Source: Aquanectria penicillioides
Lineage: Eukaryota > Ascomycota > Sordariomycetes > Hypocreales > Nectriaceae
Assembly: GCA_003415625.1 (NCBI GenBank)
Contig: PYIU01000009.1
Location: 434,001-498,000, forward strand
Direction: 5' to 3'
DNA length: 64,000 nucleotides
The translations under genes were made by a program, and so were the position numbers. Numbering within the stretch: position 1 is the stretch's first letter; every line of letters begins with the position of its first letter. This document shows positions 23,297 to 37,519 of the stretch, piece by piece. A model generated the notes under the pieces. It saw nothing but the letters and a program-made list of their open reading frames with translations. It searched no databases and had not been told where the DNA came from.

Positions 23297-24431
23297 GGTG
23301 GTCAAATCACAGGATCACAGATCCATTGACTATGTTTCCTAAGTCTTCATCAACAGTAGGGTAAACGCTCCCGATTTAGAGGATAGGAAGACGAAAGGTG
23401 TATGGAATCGGGCTTTTCCAACACCAGCGGGTCTTTCAATCCACGTAGGGGCACATGTGCAGCAACTAATATGTGCATGTATAGGACAGGCAAGTGACAG
23501 GACAGGGTAGAATAGACATAAATAGGGTAGTGTATTGCCGGGGGGGTGGCAATCACAGATCAGGCTGTTGGTTGCTAGTGAGGATAGCTTGGAAAATGTG
23601 GTTGGGGAGGGAGCTTTATATAGGCAAAGAGGGAGCCTGAAGAGAGTGGCTGCGGTCGCATCGCTGCACCAGTTTCTTGGAGCAAAAATGGTCTATTAAT
23701 ACGGATCACGTGAAGTTTTATCACGACCAACAGAAGAGTTGTACGCCTTGCCATGGCCAGGATTTGGCCTAACCAACACCAAGTTTGTTGCTCGTCGACT
23801 AGGTCCACTCATGAAATGAGCAAAGCCGCTAAGCCACCATAAGGATGCCTTGGTCTTCAAAGCACCAGGAGCCTTGCTTGGATAAAATAGGAGATTAAAT
23901 GCAACTTTGAAGAAGCAGGTTCAATGGAGAAAGGGTAGAATCGTACAAAATGATCATTCTAACGCAAGTGCTTCTTGTCACTTCATGACCAATGGTTTTC
24001 TAAATCTGAATCGTGAGGGATTGTGGTGCCAAGTCCACTCACCTCGTACTATTCTTTTTTTTTTTTTTTTTTTTTTCAGAACCTACCTTTAACTAGAAGC
24101 ATCTAACCAATGTGAACTTGTAGACACCACCCAAGTAGCCCCTAGGAACAATACAATATGTCATCGCAGCAAAATAATGATCCTGCTGGGCGTCACGCTG
24201 CGCCTACCCTAGACCGATGCGGCGTGGTTCCGCGTGTCAACCACAAGCGCCCGGAAGCATCCGCCCATGCATTCCGTCGTCGGCAGCTGGCCCAGCTCCT
24301 TATCGATAACCCGAGCTCCTCGTCTCCGCCAACACCAGCCATTCATCCCCCATCACAAGGCCTCGCAAAAATCAAAGACACTGCACGTCGCCCGCTATAT
24401 CCCTCAGCGATGATGGCATGACACGGCGACC
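23297..24431. other. Intergenic region between divergent genes, with poly-T tract
   Basis: 1.1 kb between the 725-aa gene and an alpha/beta hydrolase. A run of 22 T is at 24055..24076. A short open frame at 24158..24421 (MSSQQNNDPAGRH) lies just before the hydrolase start and could be a leader ORF; I see no domain in it. Confidence 0.45.
24055..24076. repeat. Poly-T tract (22 nt)
   Basis: Uninterrupted T run in the upstream region of the hydrolase gene at 24432. Confidence 0.9.
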
Positions 24432-25841
24432 ATGGCAACGCTCCCGGAACCGACATTGACGCTGACGCTGCCCAGCGTCCACGACGGCCTCACGCTCGAC
24501 TGCCGCGTCTACCATCCGCTGTCGCTCTCTGCCAATCCCCGCGCCCCGCCATGGCAGCGACACGCCGCCGTCATTGCGCACCCGTACGCGCCGCTGGGCG
24601 GTAGCTACGACGACCCCATCATCGATGTTGTGGCAGCGCAATTGTTGCGGAAGGGTTTTTTGGTTGGGACGTTTAATTTTCGGTGCGTGGGTGCTGTGAT
24701 TCTGTGATGTTATTAGTGCGGGATGGTGTAGATAACGTCCATCTTGGCCGGTTGCTGGACGAGCTTGGTGCTGACCAACTGTATCAGAGGAGCTGGTGGC
24801 TCGGCAGGTCGTACGTCCTGGACTTCAAAGCCGGAGCGCGACGACTATGCCACAATGGTCGCCTTTATTGTCTATTACGTCCACTTTCTCGACCCTTTTC
24901 GCCCACACTCGGCCGGCGGATCTAGCCAAGCTTCCGACACCTTGGGTGTGCCCGACGATGCTCCTCCAGCGCCTACTTCAGCGCCTGCTCCAGTCCCCAA
25001 GGCCCCGGTGCTTCTATTAGGCGGTTATTCCTACGGCTCCATGATCACCACCCAGGTGCCTCCCCTCTTTGCCATCCTCCAGCCCTTTGTCTCCCCCGTC
25101 GCCGGGTCGGATGCTGCCGAGGTCCGTCTCCGAGCCGAGCATCTTGCCGAGCAGCAAAACATTGTTCTGGCGAGCGCCCGCGCCGTCATGATAGAGCGGG
25201 GAGTAAGAAGCCCAAGCAAGAAACGGGGCGTCAGAGTCGGAGGCGATGAGGGAGGAAGCCCGCGCAAAAGCCACGACAGCCATGGCCGACGAAGCTTCTC
25301 GTTGGACGCCGAGGACAAGATCCGTCGTGGTGTCCACGACTTCGTAGCCAAAGCCAAATCCGGGCGACATGGCCACAGGTTGTTTCACGCGAGAGGAGAC
25401 AGTCCTGTCCGTACGGCAACACCACCACAGCCGCCGCCACCGCCGCCGCAACCCGAGCCCGACGAGAAACTCCCTGCTATGCCAGATCTCACCATGCCCA
25501 GACCTGCGTATCTTTTGATCTCGCCGCTCCAGGGTTTAGTCAACCATCTCGCCACCATGTCGCTGGTTCCCACGGCACTGGCGAAGAACAAGGGTCCGCA
25601 TGACCTAGCAGCCGAAGAGAAATTGGTCCGAAATCCAACACTGGCGGTGTTTGGAGATAACGACGTTTTTGTGGCTGCGAATCGGCTGCGGACATGGGCA
25701 TCTCGTCTCGAAGGACGACAAGATTCCCAATTCCAGGCGCACGAGGTCAAGACTGCAGGACACTTTTGGGTCGAGGAGGGCGTCATGCCTCAAATGCAAG
25801 ACGAGATCGCCACGTTTGCGGATAAGATACTCACGAATTGA
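24432..25841 (+). CDS. Alpha/beta hydrolase with long low-complexity insert
   Basis: Exons 24432..24682 and 24788..25841 (intron 105 nt) encode 434 aa of alpha/beta-hydrolase fold. Early strands carry AAVIAHPYAPLGGSYDD, and GTFNFRGAGGSAGRTSW across the splice forms the oxyanion side. The nucleophile elbow is GGYSYGSM (Ser). The acid strand is LAVFGDNDVF and the catalytic His lies in TAGHFWVEEG. Between elbow and acid is an unusually long, charged and disordered insert with a Ser/Arg/Lys-rich part (RSPSKKRGVRV) and a poly-Pro run PPPPPPQPEP. The fold matches fungal proteins annotated as alpha/beta or dienelactone-type hydrolases; substrate unknown. No signal peptide, so probably cytosolic. Confidence 0.85.
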
Positions 25842-26861
25842 TACCAGGCGTTAAGTGGATGGTGACTATGGCTCGGGCTAGTTATTATTTGGCCGGGGTA
25901 CATTGGGGCCTTTGGAACAGTGTTTCCTTGGTTTTTGTTTCCTTTTCCCTTTTGCTTCAGACAGTTTTCAGATACCATAGCGTTGCACTGCGCCGCTTGA
26001 ACACATTCAAGTCCGAGACAATATCAACATCAAAGTTGAGTGTGCTGTGTGTACACTGTACAGTGTCATCCGTGGCGTTTCTTCCGTTGTTGCCGTTGGT
26101 CCCGGCGTGCAGGCCCAAGGCCGGAGGCTAAGCTCGGAGGTGTGGGCCCGCCATCACGTCCGACACGGAGGCTAGCTCCGCGTCCGGCTCGACGGGAGAT
26201 CGCTGCTGCAGCTGGCGCGGTAGAATTGGACGCATCGATCTCGGCAAGTTGTGATTTGGGGACAGATCGCGGGCACACGTGTCGCACCTGTCAGCTGCAA
26301 CTCTCCCGGTTTGAGGCTCCATGCATCCAGAGCTTGCTTCTTCAGCTTACCCCAAGGCCTCAACAAATCAGGACGGCAGATTTGCTTGGCTTTGCTCCAT
26401 CAGGATCCGTCAGTCACATTCGATGCACCGCAATGTGATGGCGCATAGATCTTGCGGGGTGGACTTTGACGGTCACCATATCCTGTGCCGCATCTCCCTC
26501 TGCCTTGCGACATGTTCTTCTTCGCTCCACCGTCGCGACAGGTATCGGCAAGGGATGAGCAAGGAGGCGGCCCCGAACATCGCGATATATTTCGGACAGC
26601 GGAGCCAAGCTGGGGGGCCCGAGGAAATGCACAAGAATCGCCCCCCACGTCGGATTTAGGACTTTCCGCTAGACGGCTCGAACTCAACAGGTGAGCAAAA
26701 CGGGTCGGACAGGGCTACAGTTCTCCAGTGACAGACCGCAAGTAGCGGATTTTGCGGAAGAGACGATCTCTCCATCGTATGAAGGCGCATTAGACCTCGC
26801 CGAACAAACACCCATGGTGACATGCCACATCCCCAATGTTCAAGACAATGGGAATTTTTTG

Positions 26862-26879
26862 AAAAAAAAAAAAAAAAAA
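26862..26879. repeat. Poly-A tract (18 nt)
   Basis: Uninterrupted A run upstream of the gene at 27247. Confidence 0.9.
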
Positions 26880-27083
26880 GGCCTGATGACCGCAGAAACA
26901 GGCATTGGCCTCTTGCGGCTGCATCAATGGCACCTCTCTCCACCCCGAAAAGTTTCGGCCACCCGCCCGAAAACCACCAAGGCCCGAAAACCATCGGCCT
27001 CCCGATCGCGATCAAATCTCCACATCCATTCACTGCCCTAGCTCAACATGAAGCTTGGTGAGATGATGAACTCCCAGTGAGTG

Positions 27084-27089
27084 TATATA
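27084..27089 (+). promoter_or_regulatory. TATA-like element
   Basis: TATATA about 160 bp upstream of the ATG at 27247. Position and sequence only. Confidence 0.35.
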
Positions 27090-27246
27090 GAGACATACAA
27101 GGAAGCAATGAATCAATCTTCATCAACCAACAGACTAGTCACATACTATCCTTACTTGCCTCTACAATCACATCAGTGCCACGTAGAGAGCCTCAGAATC
27201 CCATCTCTCTTCTTGACGCCAAAAGCAGCATCTAGTCGTACGCAAA

Positions 27247-28173
27247 ATGTCGCCAGTTGAGCCCACCAACATTTCCTTCACAGCGCGGGGTCTTAAACTT
27301 GCCGCCCACCTGTATCAGGCTGCCCCAGGGTCCCCCAACCGCAGCGGCGCTGCCATCATCATCTGCCATCCTTGGACTTCCGTCAAGGAGCAGTCCCCCG
27401 CAAACTATGCCCGCCGTTTGGTACAAGCCGGGTTCGTCTGCCTCACATACGATGCCGCGTATCAGGGCGAATCGGAAGGCGAGCCCCGCAACCTGGAGGA
27501 TCCTTATCAGCGCGTTGAGGAGATCAAGTGCGCCGTAACGTATCTGACCACCCGAAAGGAGGTCGACCGAGAGAGAATTGGCGTCTTGGGCATCTGCGCG
27601 TCGGGCGGTTACGCCCCTTTTGCTACCCAAGCCGATCTTCGAATCAAGGCCTGTGCCACCGCCGCCGCCGTGTGCGTCGGCACGATGGCACGGAGAGGCT
27701 TCGACCAGGACTCATCCAACCTCGACGTCCTGCGCAGCCAACTACAGAACGCCGCGAGGGACCGTGATAGTGACGTCACCGGCGAGAAGGTCGTCGACAT
27801 TGTCCACCTACTCCCGGAAAAGTACGAGGACATGCCCGCAGACCTGCCCGAGTCGTTCCGGGATCTGGCCCACTTCTACCGGACCCCTCGAGGATACCAC
27901 CCCCGCGCCACCAACACGTGCATTGCCCGAAGCTGGGACACCATGGCCACCTTTGATGCGTTTCGGTTCAACACCTTCATCAGCCCTCGTCCTCTCATGA
28001 TGATTACCGGCTCCAAGGCGGTCACCAAGTGGTACAGCGAGGACGGCATCACCCAGGCTGAGGAACCCAAGGAGCTGGTAGTGGTAGATGGTCTCACCCA
28101 TGCAGATCTGTACGACAAGGTGGACGAGGCCTGTGTCAAGTTGGCAGAATTCTTTGGCAAGTACCTAGAATAA
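27247..28173 (+). CDS. Alpha/beta hydrolase, YcjY/dienelactone-like, Cys at nucleophile elbow
   Basis: Single-exon gene of 308 aa. The fold starts with ARGLKLAAHLY, then GAAIIICHPWTSVKEQSPAN (oxyanion side) and LTYDAAYQGESEG. The nucleophile elbow is LGICASGGYA, with Cys in place of the usual Ser, as in dienelactone-hydrolase-like and YcjY-like enzymes. The acid/His end is MMITGSKAVTKWY and VVVDGLTHADLYD. No signal peptide or membrane helix. Related fungal proteins are annotated as hydrolases or, in some secondary-metabolite clusters, thiohydrolases. No polyketide or peptide synthase is visible nearby, so a general metabolic role is equally possible. Confidence 0.85.
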   Translation: MSPVEPTNISFTARGLKLAAHLYQAAPGSPNRSGAAIIICHPWTSVKEQSPANYARRLVQAGFVCLTYDAAYQGESEGEPRNLEDPYQRVEEIKCAVTYLTTRKEVDRERIGVLGICASGGYAPFATQADLRIKACATAAAVCVGTMARRGFDQDSSNLDVLRSQLQNAARDRDSDVTGEKVVDIVHLLPEKYEDMPADLPESFRDLAHFYRTPRGYHPRATNTCIARSWDTMATFDAFRFNTFISPRPLMMITGSKAVTKWYSEDGITQAEEPKELVVVDGLTHADLYDKVDEACVKLAEFFGKYLE

Positions 28174-28379
28174 TACAAAAAAGGGGTAAAAGGAAAAATG
28201 AAAGACAACAATCACGACGATACGATAAATGCATGTAGTGTAAAATGGGTATATTGAACAATAGCGGTTGCGCACGGTCCGCAAGGAGGTGCCGCAAATG
28301 GAAGAGCAATATTTACTTGAGAGTCATACTTATTGTCCGCTCCCACCATAGAGGTCTTTCCTCCGGGATTAACATCCGT

Positions 28380-30184
28380 TTACTGGACATCCGCGTGCTT
28401 CTGCTCCACCTCTTCGACCCTGCGCTCGAGATCTCCAGCGCGGAACTTCTCGGTATCCATGGTAGGAACAAAGAGAGGCGCCTCGGAGAAGAGGTAGCGC
28501 ATCTCCTCGAGGGGTCGCTTGGCGGTCTCGGGGAGGACGGCCCAGAAGAAGATGGCGTTGGTGAAGTTGCAGACCTAAGAGCGAAAGAAGTTAGCAATGT
28601 GCCCTTCGGAGATAATGTGGCGGGCGTATGTGTGTGACTTACAATGAAGAGGATGTACCATCGCCAGCCGATGCCGGTCTCGTCGTCGAGAGCAACCGAG
28701 GTTGTCTGGCCAATCATGGTGTTGAAGGCAAACGAGGTCATGGTCGCAATCGAGACACCCTTGGCTCGGGTCTTGGTGTCGAAGATTTCGGCAGGGATGA
28801 TCCAAGAGAGGGGACCGCAGGTGGAGGAGAAGGAGAAATTGTATAGCCATGTCATGGCAATGAAGCCCCAGGATGCGCTGCTGCTGGCATTGTCGGAACC
28901 AGGGGGGAATTTGGCCAGGAGGACGGTAGCAATGATGAAGGTGACACAGTTGCCAAGGTTACCCCAGATAAGAGGCCATCGTCGACCAGTCTTGTCGATG
29001 AAGAGGATGCAAAGGAACTGAGCCACGAGAGCAATGACGGAGGAAATAGCCTGGTACTTGAGGGTGTCGTCGCCCTCAATGCCAATCTTGCCGTAGATGG
29101 TGACCGAGTAGTACTGGATGGCACTGACACCGGTCATCTGGATGGAACCCTGGATAGCGCAAGCGAGGAAGAGACGGCGGAAGCAGCTGCGGTCGGTGAA
29201 CAGCTCCTTGTAGCTCTGGGCCGCGTTCTCACGGTCGAAGGTGATGCTGTCTTGGATCTGGTCAAACTCGGCGCGGACCCAGGCGTCATTGGTGTCGCCT
29301 TGGGCGTGCAATCTGGCGAGGGTCTGGAGACCCTCCTCGACCTTGCCGTTGTCGATGAGCCAACGAGGAGATTCGGGGAAAAGGAGAATGAGGAGAGCAA
29401 GGATACCGGCGGGCACCATCTGGATACCCAGAGAGACTCGCCATTGACGAGAGTCGTGGGACTCGAAGCCGATGTATGTGCCTGGATCGCAGTCAATATC
29501 ATGGTGGCGTATAGGAAATATGGGGTAATGGGCAGGGGGGACGCGGAATTAACATACCGTAAGAGATCCAGGCGGCGGCCAGGGCACCAACACCCAGCAT
29601 AAATTGCTGAAGGGCGGTGACTCGGCCTCGGATGCTGGGATGGCAAAGCTCGGCCTGGTACAGGGGGACAATCATGGTCAAGAAACCAACACTGGCATCC
29701 TTGTTAGTCTCGACAGGTTCTCTCTCTCTTTGTTTTCCACATGCAATACTCACCCCACGCCAGCAAGGCATCGTCCAGAGTAGAGATAGTCAATGGACTG
29801 GGCTCCGGTTTGCAGGGCTCCGCCAATGAGGAAGATGATGGCACCGATGAGAATGGTCAGCTTTCGGCCGAGACGGTCACCAATCGGGCCAGCAAACATG
29901 GCGCCGAAAAAGGCGCCACCCGTAAAGACTGATACTACGGCTCCACTATATGAGAGGCCTGCGTGTTAGTACCGGTGTATGTACACCATGACGTCGTGGT
30001 TCGCGGCTGTGGCTTGCCAAGGGAAGATCACTCACGTCTCATTGGGATTGCTTCCGAACATGATCTTGAAGTTCTCAGAGGCAATAGCCTCGGCGATGAC
30101 ACCCAGGTCATAGCCGTATAGGAGAGAACCGAGTGAAGCGAAGACGCTCACAAGGAACTGATACCACTTGGGCGGGAGAGCCAT
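28380..30184 (-). CDS. MFS sugar transporter (hexose/pentose:H+ symporter type)
   Basis: Twelve-helix plasma-membrane sugar porter of 502 aa. Exons (minus): 30184..30036, 29945..29754, 29691..29558, 29481..28643, 28574..28380; all joins keep frame. Family signatures are LLYGYDLGVIAEA in TM1, the loop GDRLGRKLT, and GRCLAGVGVGFLT with PLYQAELCHPSIRG. Next come FPESPRWLIDNGK, TM7 GVSAIQYYS, DKTGRRWPL, and the C-terminal PETAKRPLEEM in place of the common PETKG. Two exon joins fall inside conserved motifs and confirm the splice sites. It stands head to head with the GH51 arabinofuranosidase gene across 2.07 kb, which suggests pentose or arabino-oligosaccharide uptake; the substrate is inferred only. 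The convergent hydrolase at 27247 ends 206 bp away. Confidence 0.9.
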
Positions 30185-30340
30185 GGTGACTGCTGGGAGT
30201 CAACCGTTTGTTTGTCGGTCGGTCAGGAGAAGGACAGATGAAGACTTGAGTTTTGTCAATCTCTCTATGCTTGGTTCAACCCTCTTCTGAGTAGCAACGA
30301 AGATGGTTAAAAGGACGACTTGGGAAGGACTCGGCCTTGG

Positions 30341-30348
30341 ATATATAT
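30341..30348 (-). promoter_or_regulatory. TATA-like element of the sugar transporter gene
   Basis: ATATATAT about 160 bp upstream of the minus-strand start at 30184. Sequence and position only. Confidence 0.35.
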
Positions 30349-31341
30349 GATTTCGAGGCCAAGACTGGAGCTTGCCGAATAAAGACGGTCGTCAACAAGC
30401 GGCGTTGCCCCGGCCTTTTAAGCACGTTCCCCATGGGCGTCCAACTCGACATACCATCACACTATCCGATTAATTAGTTACCCTCGCTCTGTCACTATGA
30501 GCCGAGTCTCCGATCCACGAGTGTCTCCGCTCCAGAGTTAGACGCACCTCTCACGTTTCAAAGAAGTCCCAAAAAGAAAATCCCCCGGCCCGCAGGTGCC
30601 GTTCGAGCGAGTGGGCGATGGGATTGACGATACGATTCCCAGCGGAGAGAGCTTGTCATGAACGCCACCACCCCGGCAGGCACATGCGCAGATGATGCTT
30701 GCTTGCCTCATCCGAACATATACGGCAAACCCACAATTCTGGACGGACTAAAAAGAGTATGAAAAAAAAAATTTTAACAAGAAAATTTAAATTAAACAAA
30801 AAATAAAAGCATGAGGGCCAAGCTTCCCCGCATGGGTCTGTCAGACAGGCGTGTCGCGGCGGGTCCTCCGGAGACGGTTTCCGCTTGTGGGATTCTCACC
30901 ATGGATCCTCTGTAGACGTTCTGCAACATGATGGGAATATGGGAGCATTACAGCAGGTAAGTTGGGTGTTAGCCTTGTGGAGTCCTCTGGCGCATCATGT
31001 GTAAATCTGACGGTAATGGCATGGCACGGTCATGACACAATGGCAACGGGAAGCAACGGGACTGACATGGAGCCTCTCCCTCGGCCAGCCTGTTGCCGAA
31101 GCTAGCTTGTCGCTGTCGTTTTGTCGTCGATTCTTTTGCGCGCTTAAACGTTAGTCTTTGGAAAAGGTTTGGGGGGCCCCATGGGACCCCCGCGCGGGTC
31201 AATGGCCCCCCGCCAGAGAGCGGAATATGTCGTGGTGGACACCGTCATCGCAGACCGTTATCAACTCCATCCATCCCAGCGCTCTAAACCCGATAGTCTA
31301 ACCGTATCAACTACCGTCCATAGCATGTTGGTGGCTCTGTT

Positions 31342-31375
31342 GCCCTGGCCCTGCCCTGCCCTGGCCCTGCCCTGC
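31342..31375. repeat. GCCCT/GGCCCT short direct repeats
   Basis: Six or so imperfect copies of a CCCTG/GCCCTG unit in the GC-rich part of the transporter-GH51 spacer. Confidence 0.6.
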
Positions 31376-32252
31376 TGGCCAGGCGTGCGGTGTGCCCCAT
31401 CTGGTGGATCGTCCAGGGCCGGGGCTGGGGCGTTGAGGCCGTGAAGTCGTGAAGAGTGGTGAAGCAGCAAGCAAACGTGGTGGAGAGCACGACCAAAGGG
31501 CCTCGCTCAGAACAATTGCGGCCTCGTTACTGGTGGAATAGCCCGGCGTCCAGTTCCCCGAGACGATAACTTGCTGGGGGAAGCTTGCAGCAGCTGGTGC
31601 TCACGCCACGCCACACGCACACCTTTCCCAGACCGGGACCCCGGCCGATGAGTCTCGTGTTGTTGTGCGGGGATCTGGCACTAGCAGCAGCTGGGCATGG
31701 CAGAAGAGCTAGAGCCTAGAGCAAACACAAACACAGGCTCTTCCAGCACGGCAGTTTCCCCGAAGCGCTCCAATCGAGGAGCTCCTCTGCCATGCGGAAG
31801 CGCACGAACCGGAGCTTGACTGGCGTCCCCGTGGTGCGGAATAGTGCAGTGTCGTCCCCTCCCGGCCTGGTAGTTATCACCGCCGAACCCCCGAGTCTCC
31901 ACCTGGCTCGTGGCCCATGATGGGTGATAAAATGCAATCATGAGCTTCAGGTGCGAGCTGGGGCGGCCTCGCGTGAGTATCAACTTCTGAGTTTTAGGAT
32001 ATTGGAGTGTTTCCCCTTTCACCTGAGAGAGAGCCTGCTCATTTCCTCTCCTGACCTGACCCCTCTTGACCTGTCCTCAAGGATATTGCTCTCTTCACAA
32101 GACCTGTCAGAATCTTCTTTGGGCGGTACATACATACGTACATTACATTGCATTATTTTCCTCTACTTTACGTGCCGTACACGTCCATTCCTCCTTTATT
32201 CTTTCAAATCGAGCCAACATCGAGTCCAAGTGTCATCTGTCATCTCTTCACC

Positions 32253-34578
<2,326 letters not shown>

Positions 34579-37519
34579 GAGTGGTCATCCTAAATGGCCG
34601 GCTTTCACGAACCACGCCGACCTGATCTAATGTGTGATCTTGGCCGGCAGGTGACCTGGTGCACTTGGCAAGTTTGTTTTGAGCTATTTTTCTCGAATAT
34701 GGAACTGGTGGGTTTTTTTGGTTTAGAGGGGATCAGGTCTACGATATGAAATTATGAAATGATTGATGAACTGATTTGTACGTGGCATGGTGCGGTGAAT
34801 GTTCTGCGAACCACAACTCGTAGGTGTTGAACTCTAGATGAGACACCAATCACACTAAAAAATCACAATCACGAATTACTAGCGAATCCACGGGCATGAG
34901 TTAGCAATTGGCACCGGCTTTTTGCTCCCACTAGACAAGCCATCTCTAAGTTGGCATAGCCGTGATAGGCGTCGAGGCAAAATTCAGAGGTCCAGGGTAG
35001 GTATCATGATCTGTACGGGACCAGTTCCGCGTATGGGTTCCCATTAGGGGCCGTTTCCTGTCTCGTCTAGCCCTGGTCTAAATTTAGAAGGCGCTTACAA
35101 CCCATATATCCAGCCGATATGGGCTTCGCTGGCTCTGCACATTGTTAGTCGGCTGTGGCACCGACTGCATGGCACCTAACATGGACCGCTACTCTGCGAA
35201 ATGGCTTTCCAATCGACGTAACTGATTAGGAATTGACAAATCCAATTCGATATTTGTTGCTTCGTCCGTCAAGAATACCCTGAATTGAGAAAAAAAAAGT
35301 CAATGACGTCCATTTTTGGTCGACCAGAGGCTGTGAAAAACTTTGTACAGGGAAGCGAGCGCTGCAGCGCCGACCTGGTCCGACTCGCGCATGTGCGAAC
35401 AGGTGGGCATCGATTTGTGGCAGAAGAAAGCACTCAAGCAGCCACCCTGCAGCGACTTGGCCAGTGAGATCGAGCTCTAAAATGCCAAAATGGCCCTATT
35501 GTCAGGCTGGAATAGCATCATCCCTCGCCCACTGTCGCCCACCATCGTCCGCCATCGTCCACCATCGCCCACGGGCGCGTGCTTCTTTGTTGCGCTGCCC
35601 CAGTCCTCTGCCAAACCGCCCCAGACTTAGATCGACCTGAAACAGACCCAGTGCTTCAGTACACGCCTGGCGCTGCCGTGTGGCCCATCATCGCGACCTT
35701 GTTTTCGCAAGCGCTTGCTCGTCATCTGGGTGGAAGACAGAGGAGCGAGCTCCATCTCATGGATCCCCCTGGATCCCATGGGGGAGGGACGGGAGTTTGG
35801 ATGCTAAAAGTACCTCCCCCGCAGTAGTGTTGTGTGGAGGTACATTAAACATGGCTGTCCAATCATGTGCGACCTACCTCCAAAAATAGAGCCGCTAGTG
35901 CTTTTTTCGGATAGGCTCAATTTGAGTTAGACGCGCGCCTGCAAGGAACGGACCAATTGGGTGGTGCAAGACCCACCCTAGCTCGCGCCCTGTCTTTTCC
36001 AAGGTCAACCATTGAAGCATTCAACACCAAACGCTTTGTTACCCGGACTCTTGGACGTCGACGATCTGTCCCCCTCCCCCAGGCTCTGGCTTTCTTCTTC
36101 GGCGCCAGCGCCAATTTGTCCTTTCCCTTCAGGGGTCCCCAGGTCGTCATCAGGGGTACAGGGCCCTTTGTGGCCCCCCAGCAGGCCCCAGTCGATGCTG
36201 CCCGCGCCCATGATGTGCATCTCGTCGGCTCCGGCCCTGCCCAGTGCCGCTGCAGACAGATCCCACCCAAACTTGTTCGTGGCAAGCAAAGAGAAGCTCG
36301 TCCTTCTCGAGCTAAGCTAGCCGCATTATCGAGATGATCCCTCCCGTCCATTCCCCACCACGCCATGCCGTGCCCTTGTCCTGCTCGATGCCATGCAATG
36401 CAGCGACCCCGTTCATTTCTTTTAGGCGCCGCTATTCGCCGCCGCCGCCGCGGGAGCATCTCCAGAGACTCTCTGCCTGTGTGTCATGGACGGCTCTGAA
36501 ACCTGCACGACGGCTGGCTGTCGAGATGTTTCAACCTCTTCTGGACCCTCGTGCTCGTCCGCTTCTGTCCACACCATCCGAACAGCAACACGCCACGGAC
36601 TCTATCTGCCGCCGCCCTCGGCGCCCATGAACCCGTCTTTGCTTCTGCTATCCTCTACGCCAAATTGACCGCCACGCACTAGCCTTCTGGCGCTTCCTCA
36701 TACTCGTCGCTACCGCAAGATGGTTCCTCGTCCCGTCTGGCCCCTCTGCCCATAGTCAGGAGACCCTCTCATGTCCCCAGCCGTAGCCGCCCTGCCGGGA
36801 GACCCTTCCTAACCGCCCATCTCTAGACAGCCGCCTCTCCAGCCAATATCAGCGGCCCATTCGAGTTATACTCTCATTCTCAGACACAAGTGTGCCGTTT
36901 CATTTCCCTTTTTGTCCTTCTGTCTCGTTTCAGCGGCGCAACCGCCCAAGGCAAGATTGGCCTTTGTCTTTGCCTCGCTTCTGCGATCCATCAGCGACCG
37001 TTCCGCAAGCTTAAAGCTGCTTCATATCCGGCCCTTTGATGGCCTCGTTCCTATGCTTCTACTCAAACACGCTCTCGCTCATCAACCCAAGTTTCCATCT
37101 TTTTCCTAGTTTTTTCTTTTTTTTCTTTTTCCTTTTCTCGTTCGTATCTGTAACGAATTTCCTCTGTCGCTTTCTTGACTACCGGGCTATACGATATTCG
37201 CTTCGCTCCGTCGAATCTCCTCGCCCCATTCGTTTCTCCGTGTATGACATCCCGGACCAGACGTTTCGGCCCATCTTCCAGACCACGGCCGACCCCTTCC
37301 GAGACCACGACAGACCAGGCCGGTTGACCCGCGCCTTCTTCACCTTCATTCTCCACGCCTAATCGGTAATTTTCCTCACCTTGCTAGCCAGGGTTCGACC
37401 ATCACATACCCACATTTACTTCACCTTGACTTCGCCTTGATCACAATCAACCACGACTACAACTACAACCACAACTATACCATTGAACACCTTAAACCGT
37501 CACACGACTCTCAATCAAC
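34579..37519. other. Long intergenic region and probable Myb-gene leader
   Basis: 2.9 kb with no recognised gene. The left part holds GH51 3' sequence and a decamer repeat (35529..35570). From about 36300 the plus strand becomes pyrimidine-rich, as in long fungal 5' leaders. It contains upstream open frames at 36912..37109 and 37036..37362 (108 codons). If transcribed with the Myb gene these would be uORFs; this is not shown by sequence alone. Confidence 0.45.
35529..35570. repeat. 10-bp tandem repeat (CCACCATCGT-like) x4
   Basis: Four imperfect head-to-tail decamers of type CCACCATCGT in non-coding DNA. Confidence 0.7.

Larger units (their letters stand above)
25842..27246. other. Intergenic region with poly-A tract
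   Basis: 1.4 kb between two same-strand hydrolase genes. A run of 18 A is at 26862..26879 and a TATA-like element at 27084..27089. No gene recognised on either strand. Confidence 0.45.
30185..32252. other. Shared upstream region of sugar transporter and GH51 gene
   Basis: 2.07 kb between divergent start codons, so it should hold both promoters. It includes a TATA-like box for the transporter, a GC-rich CCCTG repeat cluster (31342..31375) and AT-rich patches near 30763..30810. No gene recognised. Confidence 0.5.
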
